Position numbers and translations under genes: made by a program. Positions 1 to 9,892 of a DNA stretch of 64,000 bases are shown piece by piece. The notes beneath the pieces are model-generated. The model saw only the letters and a list, made by a program, of their open reading frames with translations, was not told where the DNA came from and did not search any database. The DNA lies in assembly GCA_036924085.1 (NCBI GenBank), contig JAVGWX010000002.1, positions 89,478,941 to 89,542,940 on the forward strand. Reading direction: 5' to 3'. The stretch comes from Ariolimax columbianus (taxonomy: Eukaryota > Mollusca > Gastropoda > Stylommatophora > Arionidae). Every line of letters starts with the position of its first letter. Within the stretch, counting starts at the first letter, position 1.

Positions 1-94
1 TGTGGAGGTGGAAATACAATTCCATTTAATAATTTTTACTCGCCGCACGTATTTGTATTTCTGCGCTATCCCATCGATAGTATTGCCACATACA

Positions 95-310
95 CTTTCT
101 AAATCAGGCTTGTATTGAAAATCCACATGAAGTTCAGATACAGAATCATTAGTCTGATCAAATAAGTCATTTCTCTGCCCTTGAAGCCCTTATTCTATCA
201 ATCCAAAAGCCACAGCTTAAAAAATGTTCCCTGATCGTAATTACCGGCACATTTGCAAAAACTCTTCATTGAATGAAAACCGTGCATACCCCTTAAAAGT
301 TCTCAATAAT
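95..310 (-). pseudogene. Possible piggyBac-like N-terminal remnant
   Basis: Read on the minus strand, this stretch gives an acidic, asparagine-rich peptide with the segment LFDQTNDSVSEL. A similar stretch recurs at 36600-36720 (LLFDQTDDHIFGL). PiggyBac transposases begin with acidic, disordered regions of this kind, and other piggyBac pieces occur in the window. No catalytic domain or clear terminal repeat is attached here. The repeat between the two places is seen directly; the piggyBac assignment is inference. Confidence 0.3.
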
Positions 311-317
311 TTCATCA

Positions 318-912
318 TCACCATGTGGCATGTCCTTTGCAGGACGTCACTCTCACATTAACCGATCTGTAAGACTCTCTGGCCAGAACTTCTGTTGCTG
401 TCAACTTCAGGACCTCCGTGATGTCTTGTGTCCATCTTCTCATCGATTTGTCTCTGTCCCACTTTCCAGGCACCATACCCTCCAGTGTCGTTCTCTTTAA
501 GCCATTATGATGTTTGATGTGGCCAAAATATTTTAGTTTTCTGGACAAGATATTGTTTACTAGCCAATTTAACTCAATATCAAGCTGTTTTAGGATATCT
601 ACATTTTTCCTTTTCGCTATCTATGGTATTTTGAGCACTTTCCTGTAGCATATCAGTTCAAAGGACTTCAGTCATTTTCCTCAGTGTTTGTGTGGTGATC
701 CACGTTTCACATCTGTATGTTACCACCTGGAAGATACAAGTTCGCAGGATTTTTGTATTTGTTATTTTATTAGTCTTCTGCCATAAGTTTCTAATGTAAT
801 TCAACCTTTGCTTTGCTATAGTCACTCTCCTTCTGACTTCCTTCAGGCAATCTCCATTGTTGTTTATCATTGAGCAGAGGTACTCAACACTTGTGACTTT
901 CTCAATATCCAT
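318..912 (-). pseudogene. LINE reverse transcriptase C-terminal remnant (endonuclease-RT type)
   Basis: The minus strand reads through the end of a non-LTR retrotransposon RT. From 912 downward come VTSVEYLCSMINNNGDC, then TCIFQVVTYRCETW, then ICYRKVLKIP, then RKLKYFGHIKHHNGL and a short basic stretch. These are the usual post-palm motifs (YLGS, YGCETW, CYRRxL, FGHIxRxxG) of endonuclease-RT LINEs. There is a frameshift near 660 and an in-frame stop after KVLKIP, so it is dead. Only about 200 codons remain; the 5' part is absent. Closest to family D here, but the clade is not certain. Confidence 0.7.
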
Positions 913-929
913 GCTTTATATCAGTCTAA

Positions 930-1560
930 ATACATAAACACTACATCTAAGGGGCAGGTTGGAACACGGGCGTTAGATGTAAACTTCATTTGAATTGGAC
1001 GGTGACTGATGTTTTAACGGCCGCTGATCCGCACCAAATGGGTCTGTAAAAGGTTACATATTTCCCTCCAACCACTGAAAGGATAAAAGTAGTCTACAGC
1101 AGAAACTGCCATAATGGGCTAAGTCTTAGAGGTCTCACCGCACTAGGCCTCATCGTTTTTGGAAGGCTAGTTCATTTCCTTACCACTTTGCCTGTATTAA
1201 CTCAGTACACATTAGCTGGTGTGCGACGCAGCTAGAGATTGAACCTGTTCTCTTTGCCACAAGGAACATGTGCTCTTACTGCTCTGCCATCCACTTTCTG
1301 TAATCTGTGACTAATTTGATTTAAGTCATTTCTCTTCTGCCATGGAGTGTAGGTACATTCTTTTTTGTTTTCTTCTTGCTTATAGTTTCTACACAACGGA
1401 GTAGCCTGCCCCATGCCCAACCATTGTTAGTTACCTCTAATGATATTTCTGGCAGCTACCAGTGTTACTATTTGTTCTTCTCCTTTAAGGCTCTGGTAAC
1501 GCACACAGTCACAAAAACTGTACTCATGTTGTATGTACTGTCTAGCTCTTTTCTCTGGGG
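930..1560. other. No gene seen; weak tRNA-like SINE head inside
   Basis: No coding signal. On the minus strand 1221-1300 there is a tRNA-like pair of internal promoter boxes, TGGCAGAGCAGT (A box) and GGTTCAATCTC (B box), which suggests a decayed tRNA-derived SINE head. The flanks show nothing else that I can support. Confidence 0.3.
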
Positions 1561-1830
1561 AAAAGAGCCAAACCAGTAGATGGCTGCTATTGTTGTTTAA
1601 AGCTACTTGTGCCGAGTTGAGTTAATGCTTCACAATGTTTCTTTGGTAGTAGGTTACAGTGGCTCTTATTACATCCCCAAGCGTACTTGAGAAAGTGAAC
1701 CATGGTCCTCCTGGATGTAGTGCAATGAGAGGATTCTCAATAAACTCACTATTATGAGGATTATAGTGTTGATCCCCACCTCGCTGGCCAGACTGCTGTG
1801 ACACAGTTTGTTTCCAGAGCACAAACAAGG
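1560..1830 (-). repeat. R2 dispersed repeat, diverged copy
   Basis: This stretch aligns by eye with the R2 repeats at 24230-24575 (same strand) and 14585-14930 and 27583-27950 (opposite strand). The shared core is a TTTCCTCACATCC-like block, then a ggaccxxggtccxccxgg block, then a TTTCCAG end. The tail on the minus strand is AAC-rich. It is strongly diverged and has no coding potential. Confidence 0.45.
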
Positions 1831-2335
1831 ACGTGAGGTGAGAAGATCTTATGTGATTGTCCTGAAAAGGACGGAATGAGAGGTGAAATCTTGATCAGTA
1901 TGTTTCACCTTACCCTAATTGCTCCTCTATAGATTGCTACCAAGGACTGTATATAGATTTTTAAACTATTATATGAAAGACTGCATGATATTCGGACCAA
2001 TATGATATTTCCTCTAAACTCTTAAGATATTTAAAATGGATGCCACGATGTAGATCTTGGAATAAGGCATAGATGGAATGCCTAATTGGGTTGCTAGTTG
2101 TAGAATCAAACAATGACCATTATCTACCTGGATGTCAGGGCTTGTGACACCAGTACAAGGCTGGACTTCAGGACAGGTAACAAGGCCTGGTTTCTCCTGA
2201 TGCTGACGGCATGAAGTAAGTGATTGTCTTGTGGGATACAGACCTAGCAATAGTACGTCACCAACACTTCATCCTTGACTGCAGTCACTGCAGTTGGGGA
2301 TAAAGTGTTAACGACTTGGCCACAGCTTGTTTGTG

Positions 2336-2425
2336 CAGTGGGATGTCCAGTTACCTTTCTCACTGCCTTTCCTTTTCTCACACTAAGCCAGGTACTCATT
2401 TACAACTGAGTTAACTGGAGTGCAC
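2336..2425 (-). repeat. tRNA-derived SINE fragment
   Basis: This stretch, 2815-2930 and 52735-52925 share a block that reads GGTACCCATTTACAACTGAG on the + strand, followed by TTGACTGG. The 52.8 kb copy retains tRNA-like A and B boxes on the minus strand, so this is probably a body fragment of the same SINE. The copy is short and partial. Confidence 0.4.
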
Positions 2426-2453
2426 TAGTAATGAAATTGTTTTTTTTGTCAAA

Positions 2454-2813
2454 TTGTATGAGGTAGAAGGGCCAGAGAGACTTGAGTATACTAATCCACA
2501 GTTTGTATGAGGTAGGGTGGCCAGAGAGACTTGAGTATACTATTCCACAGATTGTATGAGGTAGGGTGGCCAGAGAGACTTGAGTATACTAATCCACAGA
2601 TTGTATGAGGTAGGGTGACCAGAGAGTCTTGAGTATACTAATCCACAGTTTGTATGAGGTAGGGTGGCCAGAGAGACTTGAGTATACTAATCCACAGTTT
2701 GTGTGAGGTAGAGAGGCCAGAGAGACTTGAGTATACTAAGCCACAGCTTGTGTGAGGTAGAGTGGCCAGAGAGACTTGAGTATACTAAGCCACAGTTTGT
2801 GTGAGGTAGGGTT
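2454..2813. repeat. 49-bp tandem repeat, seven units plus a partial
   Basis: The unit begins TTGTATGAGGTAGGGTGGCC and runs on through a GAGACTTGAGTATACTAATC block. Starts at 2454, 2503, 2552, 2601, 2650, 2699, 2748 and 2797 give an exact 49-bp period. Units differ by a few substitutions only. The array ends directly against a SINE fragment at 2815. Confidence 0.95.
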
Positions 2814-2814
2814 A

Positions 2815-2930
2815 CTAGTTCCTTTCCCTGCTGCTTTTTACTTTCCTAGTTGTATGCCAGGCACCCACCAACGACTGGGTTGACTGCAACATTGCAATCG
2901 TGGGAGTTGAACACTGCACAATAAGTACAG
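2815..2930 (-). repeat. tRNA-derived SINE fragment abutting the 49-bp array
   Basis: Contains GCACCCACCAACGACTGGG, TTGACTGCAAC and GGGAGTTGAACACTGCAC, matching the 52735-52925 SINE in order and spacing. The B-box region is degraded. Confidence 0.4.
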
Positions 2931-3374
2931 AAAGTTGTCATTTTTATTTCTTCGTCAAACCTGTGGAGTTAATAATTTTACAGTGTTATATGTCAGCGGT
3001 GAGACCAGCGGCTGTTTTGGTACAATGCTCCAATTGTAAGTAATATTGGATTCAAAAGTCATTGACAACACAAGATGATGGACACTTAAGTTTGAAGGAG
3101 AGAAGAAACAACAAGTAAGGAGTAAGAAATGAATTTATAAAAACACACAAGCTAGTAATATAAAAAGTACGTATTTATTTCTGGAAGTAAATGTGTTAGA
3201 AGTATATCAGTATTTATTGTAAGTATTTTGTTGTTTAAAAAAGAAATTTGTCGATGTCTCTGAATAATTAGAAGTGCAATGAAGTGTGTGGATGTGGTCA
3301 CTTACTTCATCAGGTAATTCTTGGAATTGATACCACATTTCATCAGATAATTCTTGAAATTAAATACACATTTC

Positions 3375-3483
3375 GAACCAGAGAAAGCTCTATGGCAGTG
3401 TCGACAGCCTCAGGATGGCAGCTGCTTTCTTTGAACAAATTAAAGTTGACGTCTGACAGCGTACGAAGAAAAAGAAGAAGAAG
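3375..3483 (+). mobile_element. LINE family A, very short 3' end insertion with 13-bp target duplication
   Basis: The 109-bp insert begins just before CTCTATGGCAGTGTCGACAG and ends with CTGACAGCGTACGAAG and a GAA-rich tail, the 3' end common to family A copies. It is flanked by direct repeats AAATACACATTTC at 3362-3374 and 3484-3496. Only the last few dozen codons of the RNase H ORF and the 3' UTR are present. The flanking DNA also carries a short internal repeat (TTCATCAG blocks). Confidence 0.85.
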
Positions 3484-3689
3484 AAATACACATTTCATCA
3501 GTTCATTCGTGGAATTGATAACACACTATACTTTTAACCCTTTGAACCCTGGTCACCTGGCCTGTAAAACCCCACTCCCCTGGGCTCCTGAAGAAAAAAA
3601 GCCAAAAATGGACACCTGAACAAAACTAGTTACAATGACAAAATTAAGTGATCTGCTTCAATTATTTTATCTCAAATAGACTGACCTGA

Positions 3690-6302
3690 TCATCTCCAAT
3701 ATTCCTGCTTATTATGCCAGTCCTCCCAGCATGTAGACCCATCCTTTAGGCACAGAAAAGTTTCACAATGTTTACACCAAAATTTTGTCTTGACTTGTTT
3801 GAATGGTCTGTCTTTGTAGGCCATGTTTGGGAAGTCCTTGACATGCTTGTTAAATTTAAATGAGCATACTACACAAACATTATTTCCTGTAGCTTTTGGA
3901 GACATTTGTGGATGATGGGAACTAACATTTTGCAGTCTCTGTTGTGCCTCGACATGGTTGTGAAGTTTTGCAGTAGCTGTTCTTCTTCTTCTTTCGTTCG
4001 CTTTAAAATATTGTCTATATCTGCAATGTTGTCTCTTGTATAAACTTCACTTTCTTTTGTAGTTCACATACAGGTCCATAAAGTTTCTCTTCCAGTGTTG
4101 TTTCTATGGGCCAGTGAAATTTTCTCTGTATATCATATTTGGGGCAGTTTTGCAGTATGTGCTCTGCTGTCTGGGGCGCCTGTCCGCATGTACACATGGC
4201 TGAGCTGCCAATCTTCATTTTTGTGTACATGTGGCTGCGGAGTCGGTTGTGTCCTGTTCTAAGGCGCAACACAACAGTTTGCTCTTGTCTGTTCATGTTA
4301 TGGTAATCGTCTGGTGTTACTGTTGGTGGCGTTCTGATTGATTTGATCATCCTTATCTTCTGTTGGTATGTAACTGGCACATCTGGTTGCTCGTCTGCAG
4401 CACCCTCCCTTACCAGTCGATCTGCTCTCTCGTTTCCTGGTATTCCACAATGAGAAGGTATCCACTGCATGACAATCTTGCTCTGGTTGCTCAGTTCAGA
4501 CAGTAGAGCCTGTAGATCTGGCAGTTTCTCAAATTTAAGTGCTTGGAGTGCTGATTGTGCATCTGTAAGAAATACTACAGGTTGTGGACCGACATTGGTG
4601 TTCAACAGTTTCTCAATTGCCACCTTGATTGCCTGTATTTCTGCATCATATATATGACAGAATGTTCCAGTTGGTACTTTGATTGTATCCCTAATGTTGT
4701 TTGGGTATTCTATGTACACTCCCGCTCCACCATTCTTTGCAGTAGCTGTTCTATAATCCCCAATGAGGGATAAACAAACTTCATTCATGAACATCCCAAA
4801 TGTCCTGTAGCGTCTTCCTGTTGTATTGTGGGGACTATAATGATCCATAAGTATGTAGGCATTATTACATGCCCACATAAAGAATTTCACAATTAGCCTC
4901 CTAGGCCAGCGATAATGCCGTCGTGTCTTGTTGAGACGACAAATTTGGTCGTTGACATCTGTGCCCCCCATGAAAGCATTATAGTCAATACAAAGTTGGG
5001 GAGTTGGAACATCTACAGCTGTTCCATCCTTTCTTCTCCTTCTATCAGTTCCAATTTCTGTTGGGTTGTGGTAGTTGGATATAAAATTTACAGGTCTTTG
5101 GTCCATCCAGACAAGGCATGCAATGTTGTTATGGCAAATAAATTCTGAATGACCCCTGTCCATTTTCTTCTTTCCTATTTGTCATTGCTGTACCTACAGC
5201 AAGTGTACCATAATCAGTGTACAGCTTGTCAAAGAGAGTTACACTGTTGTAGAATCTGTCCATAACAACAATATGGTTTTTGTTGACCAAATTCCCAGAA
5301 GTTAAAATTCTAATAACGACGCTACCAACAACACCAAGATCTGGAATAATATTGTCTACTTTTCCAGTGTAGATTTCCAGATTCAGAATATATCCAGAGC
5401 TTGCTTCACAAGCCATGTAAGCTTTTATTCCCTACTTTATGGGCTTTGACTTGATATACTGTTTGAAGGCAAGCCTGCTTTTCGAGGGGATCATACCTTC
5501 GTCTAAGCTCACGTGCTGTGAAGGCGAATAATAGTGCCGAAATTTTGGTAGCAACACATCCAACATAGGCCTTACTTTGTAAAGTTTATCTGCTTTATCC
5601 AAAGCCGGGTCCTCCTCATCAACAAGATGAAGAAAAGTCCAGAGAGCAAGGAAGCGATCACGGTCCATCACAGTGCGGAAACCAGGAGTATGAGACACGA
5701 AGTTAGCACACGAGCTAGACCAGTACTCCTCGTAACCTGGTTTACTCACACTGTGTTCCATTTGAAGATGCAGTCCTAAGAATGCTTTCATCTCTGGCAC
5801 TACTACACTTTAAAAATTTTTGGCACAGTAGCTAGTTGGTTTCTTGCTGCTCAGCGCGTCGAGTTGTCTGCTCACACAAATTGTGCCAGAAATCATTATC
5901 CAGGAAAAGTTCAAAAAATTCACTGGCTTTACTTTCTGGATTAATAGTTTCTGGAATCTTCTTAGGGCCTATCTGCTCCATAAATGTTGTGTCTACTACA
6001 GACACAGGTTTGAATATATTTATTGGAGACCAACCTGCATCAAATTTACTAGAGACACTACCTGGGAGACGCCCCCTTCCACGCCCCTGTAAAACAGCCT
6101 GATCGCCAGAAAAATCAGGAACAGGATAAGATGTAGCTTCATCAGAGTCTAATGAACACATGTTATCACTCAAATGATCATCTGATTCAACTTCTATATC
6201 AGTTTCAGAATAGTTGCTATCTGAATCTAATTCATCGTCCTCCGAATCATTGAGAATAATCTCGACAGCTTGGTTCCATTGTAAGCCTTTTAGAACGCTC
6301 AT
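3690..6302 (-). pseudogene. piggyBac transposase (DDE_Tnp_1_7), broken
   Basis: PiggyBac transposases cut and paste DNA at TTAA using a DDD catalytic core. The reading starts at MSVLKGL (6302), with an acidic N-terminal region, then WSPINIF. After a break near 5815 comes the catalytic domain. The first Asp is in SLDEGMIPSK (about 5503), the second in VVMDRFYN (about 5260), and further acids in DYNAFMGGTDVNDQ (about 4985-4945). The C-terminal cysteine-rich finger (CVVC, FWCKHC, CLKDGSTCWEDWH) ends at 3690. Damage: a gap near 5832-5800, a TAG after SKPIK where Trp is expected (near 5430), a frameshift near 5160, and the LINE inserted after GDYRTATAK. Reading frame is kept on both sides of the LINE, so it entered an otherwise continuous frame. 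Confidence 0.93.
3984..4735 (-). mobile_element. LINE family A 3' end (RNase H) inserted in piggyBac
   Basis: A 752-bp insert flanked by perfect 17-bp duplications TTTGCAGTAGCTGTTCT at 3967-3983 and 4736-4752. On the minus strand it encodes most of an RNase H domain: NGGAGVYIEYP, then YDAEIQAIK (Glu), VVFLTDAQSAL (Asp), WIPSHCGIPGNERADRL (Asp). This is followed by RLRTGHNRLRSHMY and a CTCGxxxxTAEHILQNCP finger-like motif. The first RNase H Asp (TDGS) is lost by 5' truncation. The 3' end is GCGAACGAAAGAAGAAGAAG. Its frame happens to be open into the piggyBac frame, giving a 382-codon chimeric ORF. Confidence 0.93.
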
Positions 6303-6630
6303 TGACTGGTTTTTCTGAATGCCTTTTTCATCGTGAAAATATTGTAAAAATTTCTCGCACTGTGATCAATTCATGGGCGCCACCATTTTGAAGTAACATT
6401 CCGGAAGTAGTATGCAAATTCTCCCGTGTCTATCCATACTACGATAGTTGTTATAAGATACGTGTGCTCTACTGGCAAACCGGTGACTCTGGGCGCGGGT
6501 TATGTACATACACACCGGTTCATCTGGATCATGGGTTCAAAGGGTTAAATTCGTCTGTTAGGATCCCGTTGAGCAAAGAGTAAATGTATTTTAATTTTTC
6601 AAGTGTGCAAAAAAAGAAGAGAAAAAAGCA

Positions 6631-7425
6631 TCAGCAGAATAGAGCAGACACTAAATATTCAGGTGAAAAGCACAGAACTTAAACAGGTCAGAGAGTTCAA
6701 ATACTTGGGTAGCGTGTTCACACAAAATGGAAGGATGAACAGAGGGGTGCAATCAAGAATCAGAAAGTAAATAAGGTTTCCAATCAGCTCTCACTATTAT
6801 TAAGATGCAAACACATCCCAGTGTTTCATGGACATAGATCTGCAAAAGAGACTAGGAATGGCCTCAGTAGCACTTGCCAGGCTCTCACAGTGTGAAATAA
6901 CAACATGAGGACTATCTCCACAAAGGTTGCTGTGTACAGATCTTGTGTGCTTAGTACCCTGCTCTATGCCAGTGAAACATGGAACCTGTATGCTTCACAG
7001 GAAAAAAGGCTAAATGCTTTTCACGTGCGATGCTCGAGGTGCATACTTGGAATTTCACTGAGTGACACAGTGACACAAAACGATGTGTTGGACAGTGCAA
7101 AGATTGCCAGTTTAGTTGCGATTTTTCGTCAGTGCCGCACTAGGTGATTTGGTCACATGTGCAAAATGGAGGGTGGGCGAATACCAAAAATAATCCTACA
7201 CAGAGAGCTGACCATGGGCAAGCTTGAAAAAGATAGACGCTTCCTCTGCTACAAAGATGTAAGCAAGTGTGACCTGAAAGCGTTGGGTATGAACACATGT
7301 AGCTGGTAGGAACTTGCCAAAGACAGACCCGGCAGGAGGCAAAATTTGTGTGCTAGTTTGCAGGCTGGGGAAACCAAGATGCAGACTCCAAACATGTGCG
7401 ACGAAAGCAAGGGCAACAACTGACT
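6631..7425 (+). pseudogene. LINE reverse transcriptase C-terminal remnant, possibly mosaic
   Basis: Readable pieces in order are VREFKYLGSVFTQNGRM, DLQKRLGMASVALARLSQC, STKVAVYRSCVLSTLLYASETW, RCILGISLSDTVTQNDVLDSA, RWFGHMCKMEGGRIPK, then YKDVSKCDLKALG and a final stop after ESKGNN near 7425. This order matches the C-terminal third of endonuclease-RT LINEs. Two overlapping versions of the YLGS-to-thumb region seem to be joined near 6790-6860, so it may be a chimera of two copies. Several stops and frameshifts (for example TAG near 7141) make it non-functional. Confidence 0.75.
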
Positions 7426-7918
7426 AAGGCCCCTCTCTAGCGTGAAGTCCATTGTCTCTCGAGACTGACAGAGTGCCAACCAACATCCCAGTGGAGATAG
7501 TTGATAAATAGTACTTTTATACCAACTCTCTGCTACCAGTATCTGATGTGGACCGTCTCCAGGACACACACAAAAAATCAGGGTATGAGAAATGAGGTGT
7601 TTGAGAAAAATGGTCGGAATCACAAGGCGTAACAGAAGAAATCAGACAGACGGTGGGTGCAACATCGTGCCCGGATTACATGGAAAGGTAGAAAATAAAT
7701 TGGTTCTGACAATAGAGTAACCAAATCTGCCAGCTGTGCGGATCTACAACACCAGACAAAAGTGTTACAAAGCAAGAAAGAGACAAAGAAAAAAATGGAT
7801 AGACAGTGTAAGTGAAGTACTAAAGAAATACAGAATGACAGCAGCATTGGAGACACATCTGGCACATTGAAAGAAAACTACACCTCCCCACGACGTCAAG
7901 TATAAGTAAAAGAAAAAA

Positions 7919-8092
7919 AGGCTATGGCAAACCTTTCAAACATGCAGCAAATGGCAATGGTAAACCTTCCAAGCATGCAGCAAAAGACATGGCAAACCTT
8001 TCAAGCATGCAGCAAAAAGGCTATGGCAAACCTTTCAAGTATGCAATAAAAGGCTATGGCAAACCTTCCAAGCATGCAGCAAAAGACTACTC
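7919..8092. repeat. 33-bp tandem repeat, five units
   Basis: The unit is approximately GGCTATGGCAAACCTTTCAA followed by GCATGCAGCAAAA. Units vary by small substitutions, and one lacks a few bases. No coding signal. Confidence 0.85.
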
Positions 8093-8229
8093 TGAAAATT
8101 ATGAGTTTTGAAAATATACGTCCTTGCAATCGGCATGGCTACTTTATTTACCGCCTTAATGATATATAGGAAATACCCCTAGGAAAATGTCTAACGATGT
8201 AGTCAGACATGTGATGTATTTTAACCCAG

Positions 8230-9290
8230 GGAAGATTGGGGAGACCAAAGTGCTTGGCGAAGAACATTGGAAAAGAAAGTCAAGGCAATTAGGTATGGAT
8301 TAAGGTGATAACCTCAAAGAGGAATCGACGGAGAATGACGTGTTGCGGTACTATGTTTCTATGGAATCATAATGGTAAAATGAACTGAAGTATGGCTTGG
8401 TTATTTTGGAGCCCACAAGGCAAGAGGAGCATTAGGAGACCAACGAACACCCGGTGAAGAACATTGGAAAAGAAAGGCAAAGCAATTAAGCGGATATCAA
8501 AATGATAATATCAAAGAGGAATTGGCAGAGAATCACGTGTTGCAGTTCTATGTTTCTCTGGGGAAAACAGAATGTCTCCCAATGTTAATATCATCTACAA
8601 ATTAATTATAAAGTAATTGACCAATTGTCCACAACTTATGGAGCGGAAGTAGTGCTCCAGTGGATGCCTGGGCATGTTGGAGTCACAGGGAATGAGAAGG
8701 CTGATGAGCTGGCCACAAGTAGGGCAATGCTAGCACAGCCACTACCTAGCATCACATTGCAAGCAATTCCTGAAAAAATAACTATAGATAGGAGTGGCTA
8801 GATCAGTGGGCCACATCCCAGAAAGGTCGAATATATTTCAAACACCAAGCAAAACCAGTTCTCCAGGACCCAGCCAAGAAACTGAAACGAAGAGACCAAA
8901 GTTTGATCTTCAAGCTGAGAACAGGCCATGCCCCTCTCAACAAACATCTGAATAGATTAGACCCACTACATGAACCAAGCTGCAGATTCTGCCATGAACA
9001 CGAGGAGTCAGTCGAGCACCTCTTGACTTTGTGGACCAGGGCTACCACCACACTACACAATACACTATACACATCACTACAACAATTGAGGAGAACATGT
9101 GCTTTTGTCTGGGAGGCATTGGGCTGTTGAGAGCTACCAGCTCACAACTAAAGGGATAATATCATCATCATCATGTTTCTCTGGGATCAAAAGGATTACC
9201 TGGTGAAGATCAGTGGAAGAAAAACCAAAAAAATCTGAAATCTCAACGGCAGAGCTCAAGAAGCCCCCATGTTTTGATATGAAACATGAA
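8230..9290. repeat. About 190-bp imperfect tandem repeat, split by a LINE
   Basis: Two similar blocks contain GAAGAACATTGGAAAAGAAA, a CAAAGAGGAAT block and then ATGTTTCT (8260-8370 and 8450-8562). A third piece resumes after the inserted LINE at 9173 with ATGTTTCTCTGGG and GGTGAAGATCAGTGGAAGAA. So an old tandem repeat was the target for the family F LINE. Confidence 0.65.
8563..9172 (+). mobile_element. LINE family F 3' end (RNase H) with ATC tail and 13-bp target duplication
   Basis: The insert encodes the end of an RNase H domain, VVLQWMPGHVGVTGNEKADEL. After stops come SLIFKLRTGHAPLNKHLNRL and the finger-like SCRFCHEHEESVEHLL. The 3' end is AGGGATAATATCATCATCATC, an ATC microsatellite tail. 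It is flanked by ATGTTTCTCTGGG at 8550-8562 and 9173-9185. It is truncated at the 5' end and has in-frame stops, for example after IPEK. Related pieces sit at 33340-33580 (+), 35105-35214 (+) and 52366-52550 (-). Confidence 0.88.
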
Positions 9291-9740
9291 GAGAACAATT
9301 TAATTGCACGGATTAGGTGAATTTATCAACGGTTTGATTCTAAATTTGTGAGTATTAGACATACTTCTATATACCTAGTTAGAAATGTATGTTTTATGAA
9401 ATATGTCAGACTACACAATGAACCAAACCACAAAATCTGCTTGGAGTCAAAGTTACCAATAGCTGGGACCTGTTGATGTATATGCGTTATGTATGAAAAT
9501 TGTACACGTGTCAGTTACAGTGCCATTTATACTCCTGTAAGCCGAGAAAATTCTCCTTATAAAAGGGTGTTCAAAATTAACATACATGTTTTTGTGATTT
9601 GTACTTGGCATAGAAGGATTTTATAGCTATCTTTAATAGAACTGCATCACTATCTTCTGACAGACCGATCCATGCCCAGTCTCTTAGCAGATATTAGCTG
9701 GTTCCTGTAGCCTGCTGGTTGCACATATTCTTCTTCTGCA
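9290..9740. other. No gene seen
   Basis: AT-rich DNA without coding bias, tandem structure or recognisable element ends. Confidence 0.5.
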
Positions 9741-9890
9741 TTCACCCTGAAAAGGACGTTGTGTTAGGTTACAGCGAGGCTGCAATATCTGCGCCTTTTG
9801 ACTGGGCACACCCGGTTACAGCACAACATATTTGGAACTGGGTTTGCCTTCATGCTTCGATCCCTGTTCTGTCTGCTTGGGTGCATTCTA
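9740..9890 (-). repeat. R1 dispersed repeat, diverged
   Basis: The + strand carries GGCTGCAATATCTGCGCCTTT, then a GACTGGGCACACCCGGTTAC block and a TTTGGAACTGGGTTTGCC block. These match in order the R1 block TGCGATATTTGCACCTTTCG followed by the ACACATCCG and TTTTTGGCAC blocks of better copies. The 3' stem-loop end is missing. Confidence 0.45.
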
Positions 9891-9892
9891 TG

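Larger units (their letters stand above)
3538..6544 (-). mobile_element. piggyBac transposon, both ends present, interrupted by a LINE
   Basis: The ends are perfect 12-bp inverted repeats CCCTTTGAACCC (3538-3549) and its complement (6533-6544). Both are bordered by the TTAA target duplication typical of piggyBac (3534-3537 and 6545-6548). The element is 3,007 bp, but 769 bp of that is a family A LINE insertion plus its target duplication, so the original was about 2.24 kb. It carries one minus-strand transposase gene, described separately, which is broken. A deletion derivative with the same internal sequence lies at 21336-21960, so the family has transposed at least twice locally. Confidence 0.93.
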
